From Crenobacter oryzisoli (lineage in GTDB: Bacteria; Pseudomonadota; Gammaproteobacteria; Burkholderiales; Chromobacteriaceae): a stretch of DNA of 64,000 nt. The notes under the pieces were generated by a model, which saw only the letters and a list, made by a program, of their open reading frames with translations, had not been told where the DNA came from and did no database searches. Below, piece after piece: positions 45,697 to 53,188 of the stretch (positions within the stretch are counted from its first letter, which is position 1; each line of letters starts with the position of its first letter). The translations under genes and the position numbers were made by a program. Location: positions 1-64,000 of the forward strand of contig NZ_JAUEDK010000015.1 in assembly GCF_030385785.1 (NCBI RefSeq), given 5' to 3'.

Positions 45697-46532
45697 ACAT
45701 CGAATACAACTACGGCTTCCTCGATGAAAACACCAAGCGCATGCTGCGCCGTGGCCTGCTCAAGGCGGTCGCCATCCCCGGCTACCAAGTACCGTTCGGC
45801 AGCCGTGAAATGCCGCTGCCCTACGGCTGGGGCACCGGGGGCATCCAGGTCACCGCCAGCATCATCGGCGAGGCCGACACCCTGAAAGTGATCGACCAGG
45901 GCGCCGACGACACCACCAACGCGGTCAACATCCGCCGCTTCTTCGGCCGCGTCGCCCAGGTGCAGACCACCGAGAAGACCGGCGAGGCGACGGTGATCCA
46001 GACCCGCCACCGCATCCCGGAAACCGCGCTGCAGGCCGGCCAGGTGGTGGTGTTCCAGGTGCCGGAACCGGAGCCGCTGCGCACGCTGGAGTCGAGCGAG
46101 GTGGAAACCCGCCAGCTGCACGCCCACCAGGAATACGGCCTGATGCACGTGAAGCTGTACGAGGACATCGCCCGCTACGGCCACATCGCCACCAGCTACG
46201 ACTACCCGGTGATGGTGAACGGCCGATATCTCACCTCGCCGTCGCCGATCCCGAAGTTCGACAACCCGAAGCTGCACCAGAGCCCGGCGCTGCTGCTATT
46301 CGGCGCCGGCCGAGAGAAGCGCCTGTACGCGATCCCGCCCTATACCGACGTGGAAAGCCTGGCCTTCGACGACCACCCGTTCGACGTGCAGACCTGGGAC
46401 AGCCACTGCGCGCTGTGCGGCTCGACCGAGTCCTACCTCGACGAAATCATCACCGACGACGCCGGCAGCCGGATGTTCGTCTGCTCCGACACCGATTACT
46501 GCGCCACGCACCAGCAGGAGGCGAAGCAATGA
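45693..46532 (+). CDS. phnJ: C-P lyase radical SAM subunit PhnJ
   Basis: 279 residues. Cleaves the C-P bond by a SAM radical reaction, yielding the alkane and a cyclic ribose phosphate. The unusual CX2CX21CX5C cluster motif is exact: Cys239, Cys242, Cys264, Cys270. The GYQVPFGSREMPLPYGWGTGG block that carries the glycyl region is intact, so the enzyme should be functional. Overlaps phnI upstream and phnK downstream by four bases each. Confidence 0.96.
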   Translation: MNIEYNYGFLDENTKRMLRRGLLKAVAIPGYQVPFGSREMPLPYGWGTGGIQVTASIIGEADTLKVIDQGADDTTNAVNIRRFFGRVAQVQTTEKTGEATVIQTRHRIPETALQAGQVVVFQVPEPEPLRTLESSEVETRQLHAHQEYGLMHVKLYEDIARYGHIATSYDYPVMVNGRYLTSPSPIPKFDNPKLHQSPALLLFGAGREKRLYAIPPYTDVESLAFDDHPFDVQTWDSHCALCGSTESYLDEIITDDAGSRMFVCSDTDYCATHQQEAKQ

Positions 46533-47299
46533 CCCCGATTCTTTCCGTCCGTCAGGTCGCCAAACGCTACGGCCAACGTTACGGCTGCCGCGAAGTCAGC
46601 TTCGACCTCTACCCCGGCGAAGTGCTGTGCATCGTCGGCGAATCCGGCTCGGGCAAGTCGACGCTGCTGTCGACGCTGGCCGGCAAGCTGGCCGCCGACG
46701 AGGGCGAGGTCACCTTCCGTGACGTCAACGGCACCGAGCACGACCTGCTCACCTTGGCCGAAGCCGACCGCCGCCGCCTGGCGCGCACCGAATGGGGCTT
46801 CGTCACCCAGCACGCCCGCGACGGCCTGCGCATGAACGTGTCGGCCGGCGCCAACGTCAGCGAACGGCTGATGGCGCTGGGCCAGCGTCACTACGGCGAG
46901 CTGCGCGCCACCGCCGGCGAATGGCTGGAAAAGGTCGAGATCAGCGCCGAGCGCCTGGACGATCGCCCGAGCCAGTTCTCCGGCGGCATGCAGCAGCGCC
47001 TGCAGATCGCCCGCAACCTAGTGACCAAGCCACGCCTGGTGTTCATGGACGAGCCGACCGGCGGCCTCGACGTGTCGGTACAGGCGCGCTTCCTCGACCT
47101 GCTCCGACGACTGGTTCACGAGACCGGTATCGCTGTCATCATGGTGACGCACGATCTGGGCGTGGCGCGACTGCTGGCACACCGCACGCTGGTGATGCAG
47201 CAGGGCCGCGTGGTCGAGGCCGGGCTGACTGATCAGATTCTCGATGACCCGCAGCACCCGTATACGCAGCTGCTGGTCTCCTCGATCCTGCAAGCCTAA
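46529..47299 (+). CDS. phnK: C-P lyase ABC-type ATPase PhnK
   Basis: 256 residues. ABC ATPase without a membrane partner; docks on the PhnGHIJ core. Walker A GESGSGKSTL, signature FSGGMQQRLQIARNL, Walker B LVFMDEPTGGLDVSVQARFL, H-loop VTHDLGVARLL, and the PhnK-specific WGFVTQHARDGLRMNVSAGANVSERLM. Overlaps phnJ. Unlike the tight spacing before it, 175 bases separate it from phnL. Confidence 0.95.
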   Translation: MTPILSVRQVAKRYGQRYGCREVSFDLYPGEVLCIVGESGSGKSTLLSTLAGKLAADEGEVTFRDVNGTEHDLLTLAEADRRRLARTEWGFVTQHARDGLRMNVSAGANVSERLMALGQRHYGELRATAGEWLEKVEISAERLDDRPSQFSGGMQQRLQIARNLVTKPRLVFMDEPTGGLDVSVQARFLDLLRRLVHETGIAVIMVTHDLGVARLLAHRTLVMQQGRVVEAGLTDQILDDPQHPYTQLLVSSILQA

Positions 47300-47354
47300 T
47301 TCCAGTGCGCCTCCGATCCGATAGCCGCACAGCAAAGTGTGATCAGACATGCAG

Positions 47355-47405
47355 CGGCGGCCGCTCCTTGCCGTACGGCCTGTACTGTCTGCGTCGCGGC
47401 CACCT
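47355..47405 (+). repeat. Stem-loop repeat family 2, copy 2, between phnK and phnL
   Basis: GGCCGC (47,359) and GCGGCC (47,396) form the stem; the loop keeps the family core TTGCCGTAC...CTGTACTGTCT. It occupies the only sizeable gap in the phnG-phnM operon, and the phnL ribosome site that follows is weak. Confidence 0.6.
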
Positions 47406-47474
47406 TGCTTTCGCGCTCTCGGGCCGGATGCTTGCTGGAATCGATGGTCAAGAAAACAGATTATTGGATTAGTG

Positions 47475-48197
47475 ATGACGACCCTACTGATCGACGCTCA
47501 GAACGTGAGCAAGACTTTCGTGCTGCACCAGCAGGACGGCCTGGCGCTGCCGGTACTCGACGACGTGTCGCTGCAAGTCGCCGCCGGCGAGTGCGTGGCG
47601 CTGGTCGGCCCGTCCGGTGCCGGCAAGAGCACCTTTTTGAAGGCGCTGTACGCCAACTACCTGGTGCAGGCCGGCACCATCGGCATCTTCCACCGTGGAG
47701 CCTGGGTCAACATGGCCACCGCACTGCCGCACCAGATCGTCGAGGTGCGCCGCCACACCCTCGGCTACGTCAGCCAGTTCCTGCGGGTGATCCCGCGCGT
47801 GTCGGCGCTCGACATCGTCGCCGAGCCCTTGGTCGAATGGGGGGAAAGCCAGGAGGCCGCCCGCGTGGTCGCCGGCGAATGGCTGGCGCGCCTGAACATC
47901 TCCGAGCGGCTGTGGAGCCTGCCGCCGGCCACCTTCTCCGGCGGCGAGCAGCAGCGCGTCAACATCGCCCGTGGCATGATCGCCCCACGCCCTATCCTGC
48001 TGCTCGACGAGCCGACCGCCTCGCTCGACGCCGCCAACCGCGCGGTGGTGATTGCGCTGATGCAGGAAGCCAAGGCGCGCGGCGCCGCGCTGGTGGGCAT
48101 CTTCCATGACGAAGCCACCCGCGACACCATCGCCGACCGACTGTTTACCGTGCCGCTGGCACGCCGACTCGACACCGCCAAGGAACTGACCGCATGA
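47475..48197 (+). CDS. phnL: C-P lyase ABC-type ATPase PhnL
   Basis: 240 residues. Walker [20 protein letters not shown], PhnL-specific [26 protein letters not shown], signature [15 protein letters not shown], Walker [21 protein letters not shown], and [16 protein letters not shown] near the end. Second ATPase of the C-P lyase machine. ATG at 47,475 chosen from family length; an in-frame start upstream would lie in the repeat. Overlaps phnM. Confidence 0.95.
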   Translation: MTTLLIDAQNVSKTFVLHQQDGLALPVLDDVSLQVAAGECVALVGPSGAGKSTFLKALYANYLVQAGTIGIFHRGAWVNMATALPHQIVEVRRHTLGYVSQFLRVIPRVSALDIVAEPLVEWGESQEAARVVAGEWLARLNISERLWSLPPATFSGGEQQRVNIARGMIAPRPILLLDEPTASLDAANRAVVIALMQEAKARGAALVGIFHDEATRDTIADRLFTVPLARRLDTAKELTA

Positions 48198-49336
48198 ACC
48201 TGACCCTGACCAATGCCCGCATCGTGCTGCCGGACGGCGTGATCGAACGCGGCACCGTCACCGTCGAAAACGGCCTGATCGCCGACATCACCGACACCGT
48301 TTCGGCCAAGCCCGATGCCGTCGACTGCCAGGGTGGCGACCTGATCCCGGGCTTGGTCGAGATCCACACCGACAATCTGGAAAAGCACCTGATGCCGCGC
48401 AACGGCGTGCTGTGGCCGGTGCTGCCGGCGGTGATCACCCACGACGCGCAATGCGTGGCGGCCGGCATCACCACCGTATTCGACGCATTGGCAGTGGGCG
48501 ACCTGGAGCAAGACAGCGTGCGCCTCGACACCTTGCACACCTCCTTCGAGGCGATCAACCGCGGCAACGAGGCCGGCGTGTTCCGCGCCGACCACCTGTT
48601 CCACCTGCGCTGCGAACTGGCCTACCCGGAACTGCTGCGCGAGCTGCAGCCGCTGATCGATCACCCGGCGGTGAAACTGATATCGGTGATGGACCACACC
48701 CCGGGCCAGCGCCAGTACCGCGACCTGGAGCAGTACAAGAAGTACTACGCCAAGAAGAAGGTCGCCTGGAGCGACGACACCTTCCTCGACGCGGTGGAAG
48801 ACCGCCGCCAGCTGCAGGCCACCTACTCCGACCGCCACAAGCAGGCGGTGGTGGAACTGGCGCGCGCCCGCGGCATCGCACTGGCCAGCCACGACGATAC
48901 CGAGATCGTCCACATCACCGAGGCGGTGAAGGACGGCGTGGCGATCTCGGAATTCCCGACCACGCTGGAAGCGGCCGACGCCGCCCGCCAGGCCGGCCTG
49001 TTGACCGTGATGGGCGCGCCCAACGTGGTACGCGGCGGTTCGCACTCCGGCAACGTGGCCGCGCTGGAGCTGGCCCGTGTCGGCCTGCTCGACATCCTGT
49101 CGTCCGACTACGTACCGGCCAGCCTGCTGCACGCCGCCTACCTGCTGGAACGCCAGGCCGGTTGGTCGCTCGATAAGGCGATCGCCACCGTCACCGCCAA
49201 CCCAGCGCGTGCGGTGAAGCTGGACGATCGCGGCACCATCGCGCTGGGCCGCCGCGCTGACCTGGTACTGGTCAAGGGCAACGGCGAAGTGCCGCTGGTG
49301 CAACAGGTCTGGAAAACCGGCGTGCGGGTGTTCTGA
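48194..49336 (+). CDS. phnM: C-P lyase pyrophosphatase PhnM
   Basis: 380 residues. Amidohydrolase-fold enzyme that removes pyrophosphate from ribose phosphonate triphosphate. Metal ligands: HTDNLEKH (His-x-Asp type), the carbamylated-lysine region around [26 protein letters not shown], and the late Asp in [26 protein letters not shown]-terminus [22 protein letters not shown] is typical. Overlaps phnL by four bases and the HD gene by one. Confidence 0.95.
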   Translation: MNLTLTNARIVLPDGVIERGTVTVENGLIADITDTVSAKPDAVDCQGGDLIPGLVEIHTDNLEKHLMPRNGVLWPVLPAVITHDAQCVAAGITTVFDALAVGDLEQDSVRLDTLHTSFEAINRGNEAGVFRADHLFHLRCELAYPELLRELQPLIDHPAVKLISVMDHTPGQRQYRDLEQYKKYYAKKKVAWSDDTFLDAVEDRRQLQATYSDRHKQAVVELARARGIALASHDDTEIVHITEAVKDGVAISEFPTTLEAADAARQAGLLTVMGAPNVVRGGSHSGNVAALELARVGLLDILSSDYVPASLLHAAYLLERQAGWSLDKAIATVTANPARAVKLDDRGTIALGRRADLVLVKGNGEVPLVQQVWKTGVRVF

Positions 49337-49893
49337 TGCAAGCGGCCGAACAGACCCTGACCGCAGTGCGCGGCCTGCTCGAAACCTACGGCCCGCGCCA
49401 CTACGGCGAGGCGGTCACCCAGCTCGACCACGCAGTGCAAGGCGCGGTGCTGGCTCGCGAGGCCGGCGACGACGAGGAGATCATCCTCGCCGCCTTCCTG
49501 CACGATGTCGGCCACCTGCTGGAGCACGATGGGGTGGAGACCATGGGCGACTACGGCGTAATGGCGCACGACAAGCTCGGCGCCGACTGGCTGCGCGCGC
49601 ACGGTTTCAGCGAGCGGGTGGCGCAATTGGTGGCGCTGCACGTGCCGGCCAAGCGCTACTTGTGCGCGATCGATGCGGGTTACTACGCCGAGCTGTCCGA
49701 GGCGAGCAAGATCACGCTGGGCTATCAGGGCGGGCCGATGAACGCGAACGAGGTCGCCGCCTTCGCCGCCCTGCCCGACTGCGAGGCAGCGCTGCGGGTG
49801 CGCCGGCTCGACGAGGCCGCCAAGGACGGCGGCTGGAGCCTTGCCGACGTGGAGTGGATCTGGCCGATGATGGCAGCGCATCTGGCCCGCTGA
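49336..49893 (+). CDS. PhnZ-like HD-domain oxygenase associated with phosphonate operons
   Basis: 185 residues. HD domain with all six di-iron ligands of PhnZ at a constant offset of -2: His32, His56, Asp57, His78, His102, Asp159. PhnZ oxidatively cleaves hydroxy-aminoethylphosphonate made by PhnY. Of the two substrate-lid residues I remember for PhnZ (Tyr24, Glu27), Glu25 is kept but the Tyr position is His22. No PhnY-type dioxygenase gene is in the window. So it is a di-iron oxygenase with possibly different substrate, translated with phnM (TGATG overlap). Confidence 0.85.
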   Translation: MQAAEQTLTAVRGLLETYGPRHYGEAVTQLDHAVQGAVLAREAGDDEEIILAAFLHDVGHLLEHDGVETMGDYGVMAHDKLGADWLRAHGFSERVAQLVALHVPAKRYLCAIDAGYYAELSEASKITLGYQGGPMNANEVAAFAALPDCEAALRVRRLDEAAKDGGWSLADVEWIWPMMAAHLAR

Positions 49894-49912
49894 ACCGCAC
49901 TGTCGCCAACAG

Positions 49913-49950
49913 AAAGCCCAGGTGCGCTGCTGCGCACCTGGGCTTTGTTC
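49913..49950. terminator. Strong bidirectional terminator after the phn operon
   Basis: A perfect 15-bp stem, AAAGCCCAGGTGCGC and its inverse around TGCT, with A and T flanks. It closes the rightward phn operon and the leftward HbpS/GlcG-like gene. Confidence 0.88.
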
Positions 49951-49995
49951 TTCTCTACCCTAGCCGAAACGCGATCGTCCCCCGGCCGGCCCGAC

Positions 49996-50403
49996 TTACA
50001 GCGCGAGCGAAGCGATAGCCACCTTGGCGATGCGGGCGTCCAGTTCCGGGGTCAGGCCGGAGATGCCCACCGCGCCAACCACCTGGCCGTCCACCAGCAC
50101 CGGCACACCGCCTTCCAGCATGGCATGCAGCACCGGCGCCGACAGGAAGGCGGTGCGGCCACTATTGATCATGTCTTCGAAGGCCTTCGACTCGCGGCGG
50201 CCCAGCGCGGCGGAGCGTGCCTTCTCGGTGGCGATGTGGGCGGACAGCGGTGCGCAATTGTCCATGCGCGACAGGCCCAGCGGATGGCCGCCGTCATCGA
50301 CCACGGCGACCGAGATGTTCCAGTTGTTGGCGGCGGCCTCGGCACGGGCAGCCTGCAGCAGTTGCTCGACTTCGACCAGGGTCAGCACAGCTTTGTGTTG
50401 CAT
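49996..50403 (-). CDS. HbpS/GlcG-like (DUF336) protein
   Basis: 135 residues, single-domain alpha/beta protein. Marks: ISVAVVDDGGHPLGLSRMDNCAPLSAHIATEKARSAALGR and GGVPVLVDGQVVGAVGISGLTPELDARIAKVAI. The family includes haem-binding HbpS and the GlcG protein of glycolate operons; precise role here unclear. Stand-alone gene whose upstream 250 bases contain no recognisable operator. Confidence 0.85.
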   Translation of the reverse strand: MQHKAVLTLVEVEQLLQAARAEAAANNWNISVAVVDDGGHPLGLSRMDNCAPLSAHIATEKARSAALGRRESKAFEDMINSGRTAFLSAPVLHAMLEGGVPVLVDGQVVGAVGISGLTPELDARIAKVAIASLAL

Positions 50404-50659
50404 GTCTCTATTCCTAATTGTGATGAATGATGACGGGTTCGCGCCCAGGACCGTTCGGCGCTCTTGTTGTTATGGCAGGCGGCGGTGCCCACCAGCGTGT
50501 GTCCTTGACCACCATAACCATTCACCGCAATTTCGGAAAGCATTTCCGAATAAACGATTGGATCCATTCCAACCAATACCGCCCTACCTCAACCTTGCAA
50601 CGGCCCATCCTTTTCAGAACTAGCCAACTACCATCCAACCACCAATTTGGAATCGACCG
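50404..50659. other. Intergenic region
   Basis: Must hold the promoter of the HbpS/GlcG-like gene at its left end. The sequence is less GC-rich than its neighbours. No ORF in any frame has convincing composition or a ribosome site. Confidence 0.35.
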
Positions 50660-50693
50660 CCAAAAACGCCAACAGCGACCCGAAGGTCGCTGT
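50660..50693 (-). terminator. Rho-independent terminator with UUCG loop
   Basis: On the minus strand ACAGCGACC and GGTCGCTGT (9 bp) close a TTCG tetraloop, followed by TGGCGTTTTTGG. It lies 70 bases after the stop of the small gene at 50,763 and supports that gene being real. Confidence 0.8.
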
Positions 50694-50762
50694 CTGTGAA
50701 CAGGAGGATGAAAGACCGAACTGTCGACGTTGCGGCCGTATTGCTTCGGTCGGGAAGCTAGG

Positions 50763-50957
50763 CTACCAAGGTTCCGCGCAACGCTCGGCCAACTGGCGAG
50801 CGTCATCCAGATCGTTCAACCGGGCTCGGATACGTTGACGCTTTTGCAAATGAACCGGATCCAGTTTTGGCTTCACAAGGATATAGAGCATCTTGTCGCG
50901 GCTTTCCACAACGCGCTGCCCCCGGAAACGTGCCGACGTACCTTTCAAGATCATCAT
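50763..50957 (-). CDS. Small basic protein of unknown function
   Basis: 64 residues (MMILKGTSARFRGQRVVE...). No similarity recognised. Reasons to accept it: AGGGAGG lies about 9 bases before the ATG, composition is protein-like with many Lys, Arg and Asp, the C-terminal half (LDPVHLQKRQRIRARLNDLDDARQLAERC) looks alpha-helical, and a textbook terminator follows. No membrane segment or signal peptide. Alone between a terminator and a degraded stretch. Confidence 0.55.
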   Translation of the reverse strand: MMILKGTSARFRGQRVVESRDKMLYILVKPKLDPVHLQKRQRIRARLNDLDDARQLAERCAEPW

Positions 50958-51370
50958 GCCGCCTGCCTCCCTAATGGGGTGGTAAGAACCTTCAAATCAT
51001 CTTGAAATCAGCTTACTCGCCCCTTGTTACAGGGTATAGACCAAGGGGCGGCATTGTTTGATCCGAGGCGCCGACTGGCCCTACCTGAGCAGCCAACTGT
51101 CGTTTTTTTGTTCAAAACACTGCCCAAAGTCATACCAGCACTCGACATCGGCACAGCCATCACACTCTGTGGGTTTGTACAGGACACTGACGAGCCCGAT
51201 TAATCATTCATAGCACGATAAAATAGAAACAAATACATCCAGCCCTCAGCCGACCTATTCCCTGACCCGTGCAGGGAGCCATGGCTGCAATCGATGCCGT
51301 CTGGCTAGCGGTCGCCCTGATGACGTTGCCTTGACGAGGCATGCTGCACAACGGCCCGGCCTGCCTCTTA
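50958..51370. other. Intergenic region with hairpin and possible IS66 remnant
   Basis: Contains CGCCCCTTG/CAAGGGGCG (51,018-51,050), a 9-bp hairpin lacking a T-run, then unstructured sequence. At 51,283 a short frame MAAIDAVWLAV is reminiscent of the N-terminus of IS66-type TnpB, but it stops after 17 residues; too short to be sure. Confidence 0.35.
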
Positions 51371-51513
51371 GAGCCTGTTTACGATCTCGCGAACGAAGGG
51401 TCAGCCAAGGCGAAATGGCGCGAAAAAGCGGAGTGTACTTATCGAGTAGATAAGCATGTTGAGCGTCATTTCAACGCAGGATCACCCGAGTGCAGCAGAT
51501 CGTAAACAGACTC
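51371..51513 (+). mobile_element. MITE-like element, copy C (143 bp)
   Basis: Ends GAGCCTGTTTACGATCT and AGATCGTAAACAGACTC; TTA is duplicated at both sides (51,368-51,370; 51,514-51,516). Same length as copy A and nearly identical to it, including the CTTATC/GATAAG central hairpin (51,438-51,454). It appears to interrupt coding-like sequence that resumes at 51,514. Confidence 0.85.
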
Positions 51514-51645
51514 TTACGGCTTGCCCAGCCGACACTGCGTCGTTACCGGCACGGCGAACGTTTTGCCGCCCTGCTGTCGGGATTGGCACTGCTACAGGTG
51601 TCCCTCTACCGGATCAATCTAGCCAAATGCGCCGAGCCCCAGTGA
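51514..51645 (+). pseudogene. 3' fragment of an unidentified gene cut by MITE copy C
   Basis: An open frame enters directly from the MITE end and reads LRLAQPTLRRYRHGERFAALLSGLALLQVSLYRINLAKCAEPQ in two pieces of protein-like composition to a stop at 51,643-51,645. No start codon or ribosome site. I do not recognise the family. Most likely the tail of a gene destroyed by the insertion or by earlier deletion. Confidence 0.35.
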
Positions 51646-51655
51646 CGCTTCGTCG

Positions 51656-51946
51656 TTGTGCGGCAGCGCGCTACAGGTGCTCTCACGGCCAAACCCCAGG
51701 GCTTTGTCGCGACCATCCTTCCACACCGCGCTGGACGTGCTGTTCTGCCTGGTGCTGCGGCACTGCCGGCTGGGCTGGCCATACCTGTTGCTCAATGCGC
51801 AGATAATCACCTCCACCCCGGAGATGGGCGGTCACTATCTGATCGATCCGCAGACCGAGGCGATGCTGCCGATGGCGCCGTTCTTCTCCCGCCACCAGAC
51901 AGCCCCGAGCAAGCAGGCCGAACCGGCCGCAGGCGATGTGGGTTAG
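51656..51946 (+). pseudogene. Unidentified ORF fragment
   Basis: The last ~60 residues (LLLNAQIITSTPEMGGHYLIDPQTE, then MLPMAPFFSRHQ) read like real protein, while the N-terminal part does not and has no ribosome site. It may be the C-terminus of a gene whose front has been lost. Stop TAG at 51,944-51,946 lies at the left edge of a family 2 repeat. No function can be given. Confidence 0.3.
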
Positions 51947-51959
51947 AGCCTCTACCCAC

Positions 51960-52036
51960 TCCCAACGTTGCTACGCTGCCTTGCCATACAACTTGTACTG
52001 TCTATGGCAGCGTGCCTAGCCGGGCCGCCACGCTGG
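51960..52036 (+). repeat. Stem-loop repeat family 2, copy 3
   Basis: ACGCTG (51,973) and CAGCGT (52,008) plus CCATA/TATGG form a stem interrupted by a 5-base bulge CCTTG; the loop is CAACTTGTACTGTC. Closest relative is the copy at 55,061. Confidence 0.7.
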
Positions 52037-52410
52037 ATTGTAGCTTTGCAGAAACTTCGCTTTGTCAGCGGCTCTTAGTCCCAGATGGGGCCCACGCCAG
52101 ACAACCCCGCCCCACGAGAAACGCGCCGATTCGTCGTTGAACCGGGCCCCGTGCCCCATCGCGGCCTTCACGTTGCCACGCAAGATGAATACGAACTCAT
52201 CGAGGTCGACCGGATTGTTAGTAGTGTCGACATACGGTCGCGCCTTGACGACGGCTTGCCCGACCGCATCGTGGGACATCCTCCCTCGCCGGTAGCGAGC
52301 CGGCCGAGCGAGGCCCGCTTGGCCTGAACCAGTTGGGTGAGCGCCATGAACGGTGGATTCGGCTCGCCAGCGGTGTAGCGCCGAAACGACAGTCTGCTGA
52401 CTCCGACAAG
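52016..52410 (-). pseudogene. Degraded unidentified gene
   Basis: Two frames with protein-like composition lie in series on the minus strand: one around 52,300-52,400 (RRYTAGEPNPPFMALTQLVQ) and a second from 52,279 to 52,016 (VGQAVVKARPYVDTTNNPVD, then DEFVFILRGNVKAAMGHG). They are joined only by a frameshift. No family recognised and no ribosome site at the second part. I read this as one broken gene. Confidence 0.35.
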
Positions 52411-52591
52411 CGGCGGATCAGCAACCTGCCCCGTTTTGGCCGACCGCTACAGGACACCTAGCACGACCCGAACACGTCGCACGCCGAGGAAGATGACAGA
52501 GGCAAAACAACCTCGGCCCTAACGCCCCTTGGCAGCCCAGCCGCCATCGCCAATAACGAAATTCGATCGTCAATCAACCGGAAAACATTTC

Positions 52592-53170
52592 ATGACAATC
52601 CTGGCTCTGGGTCTGCTGCTGTTTCTTGGCGTGCACTCGATCCGCATCGTCGCCGATCCGTGGCGTGAAGCGCAGATCGCCAGCCTGGGCCGCAACGTCT
52701 GGCGCGGCGGCTTTTCTCTCCTCTCCGCCGTCGGGTTCGGGCTGATCATCTGGGGATTCGCTCTAGCGCGCGGCCAGGGGTCGCAACTGTGGCTGCCGCA
52801 GCCGTGGGCGCGCCACATCACCATCCTGCTGACATTGCCGGCCTTCGTGCTCTTGGTGGCAGCCGACCTGCGCGGCAGCCGGCTGCGCGCCGCAGTGCGA
52901 CACCCGATGCTACTGGGCGTGCTGCTGTGGGCGCTGGCCCATCTGGCTTCCAACGGCAAACCCGCTGACCTGCTGCTGTTTGGCGGCTTCCTCGCGTGGG
53001 CGGCGGTTGACCTGTGGTCGGTGCGGCGACGCGACCGGCTGGCCGGCACGCCACCACCCGAGGTAAAGCCGGGGCGGGATTTCAAGGTGCTACTGGTCGG
53101 TGTTGCAGCTTGGCTGGTATTCGGCCTGTGGTTGCACGGCTGGCTGATTGGGGTGCGGCCGTTTGGCTGA
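52592..53170 (+). CDS. NnrU-family membrane protein
   Basis: 192 residues, five or six membrane helices. N-terminus MTILALGLLLFLGVHSIRIV and HPMLLGVLLWALAHLASNGKPADLLLFGGFLAWA match NnrU/NnrU-like proteins, originally linked to nitrite/nitric oxide reductase expression but widespread in non-denitrifiers. No denitrification genes are in the window. Start taken at the ATG before the hydrophobic segment; an upstream in-frame start adds 21 polar residues. Confidence 0.82.
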   Translation: MTILALGLLLFLGVHSIRIVADPWREAQIASLGRNVWRGGFSLLSAVGFGLIIWGFALARGQGSQLWLPQPWARHITILLTLPAFVLLVAADLRGSRLRAAVRHPMLLGVLLWALAHLASNGKPADLLLFGGFLAWAAVDLWSVRRRDRLAGTPPPEVKPGRDFKVLLVGVAAWLVFGLWLHGWLIGVRPFG

Positions 53171-53188
53171 TCAGGACGATAAGCAGGC

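Noticed and set aside
47765-49303. 512-codon antisense frame opposite phnL-phnM
   Set aside because: Shadow of two well-recognised genes; composition not protein-like.
50730-51005. Plus-strand ORF over the small-gene locus
   Set aside because: The minus-strand frame has a ribosome site and terminator; this one has neither.
51018-51050. 9-bp GC hairpin as a terminator
   Set aside because: No T-run on either strand and no gene ending beside it.
52592-53170. Sign of a denitrification locus (NnrU)
   Set aside because: No nir, nor or nos genes in the window; NnrU-like proteins occur widely without denitrification.
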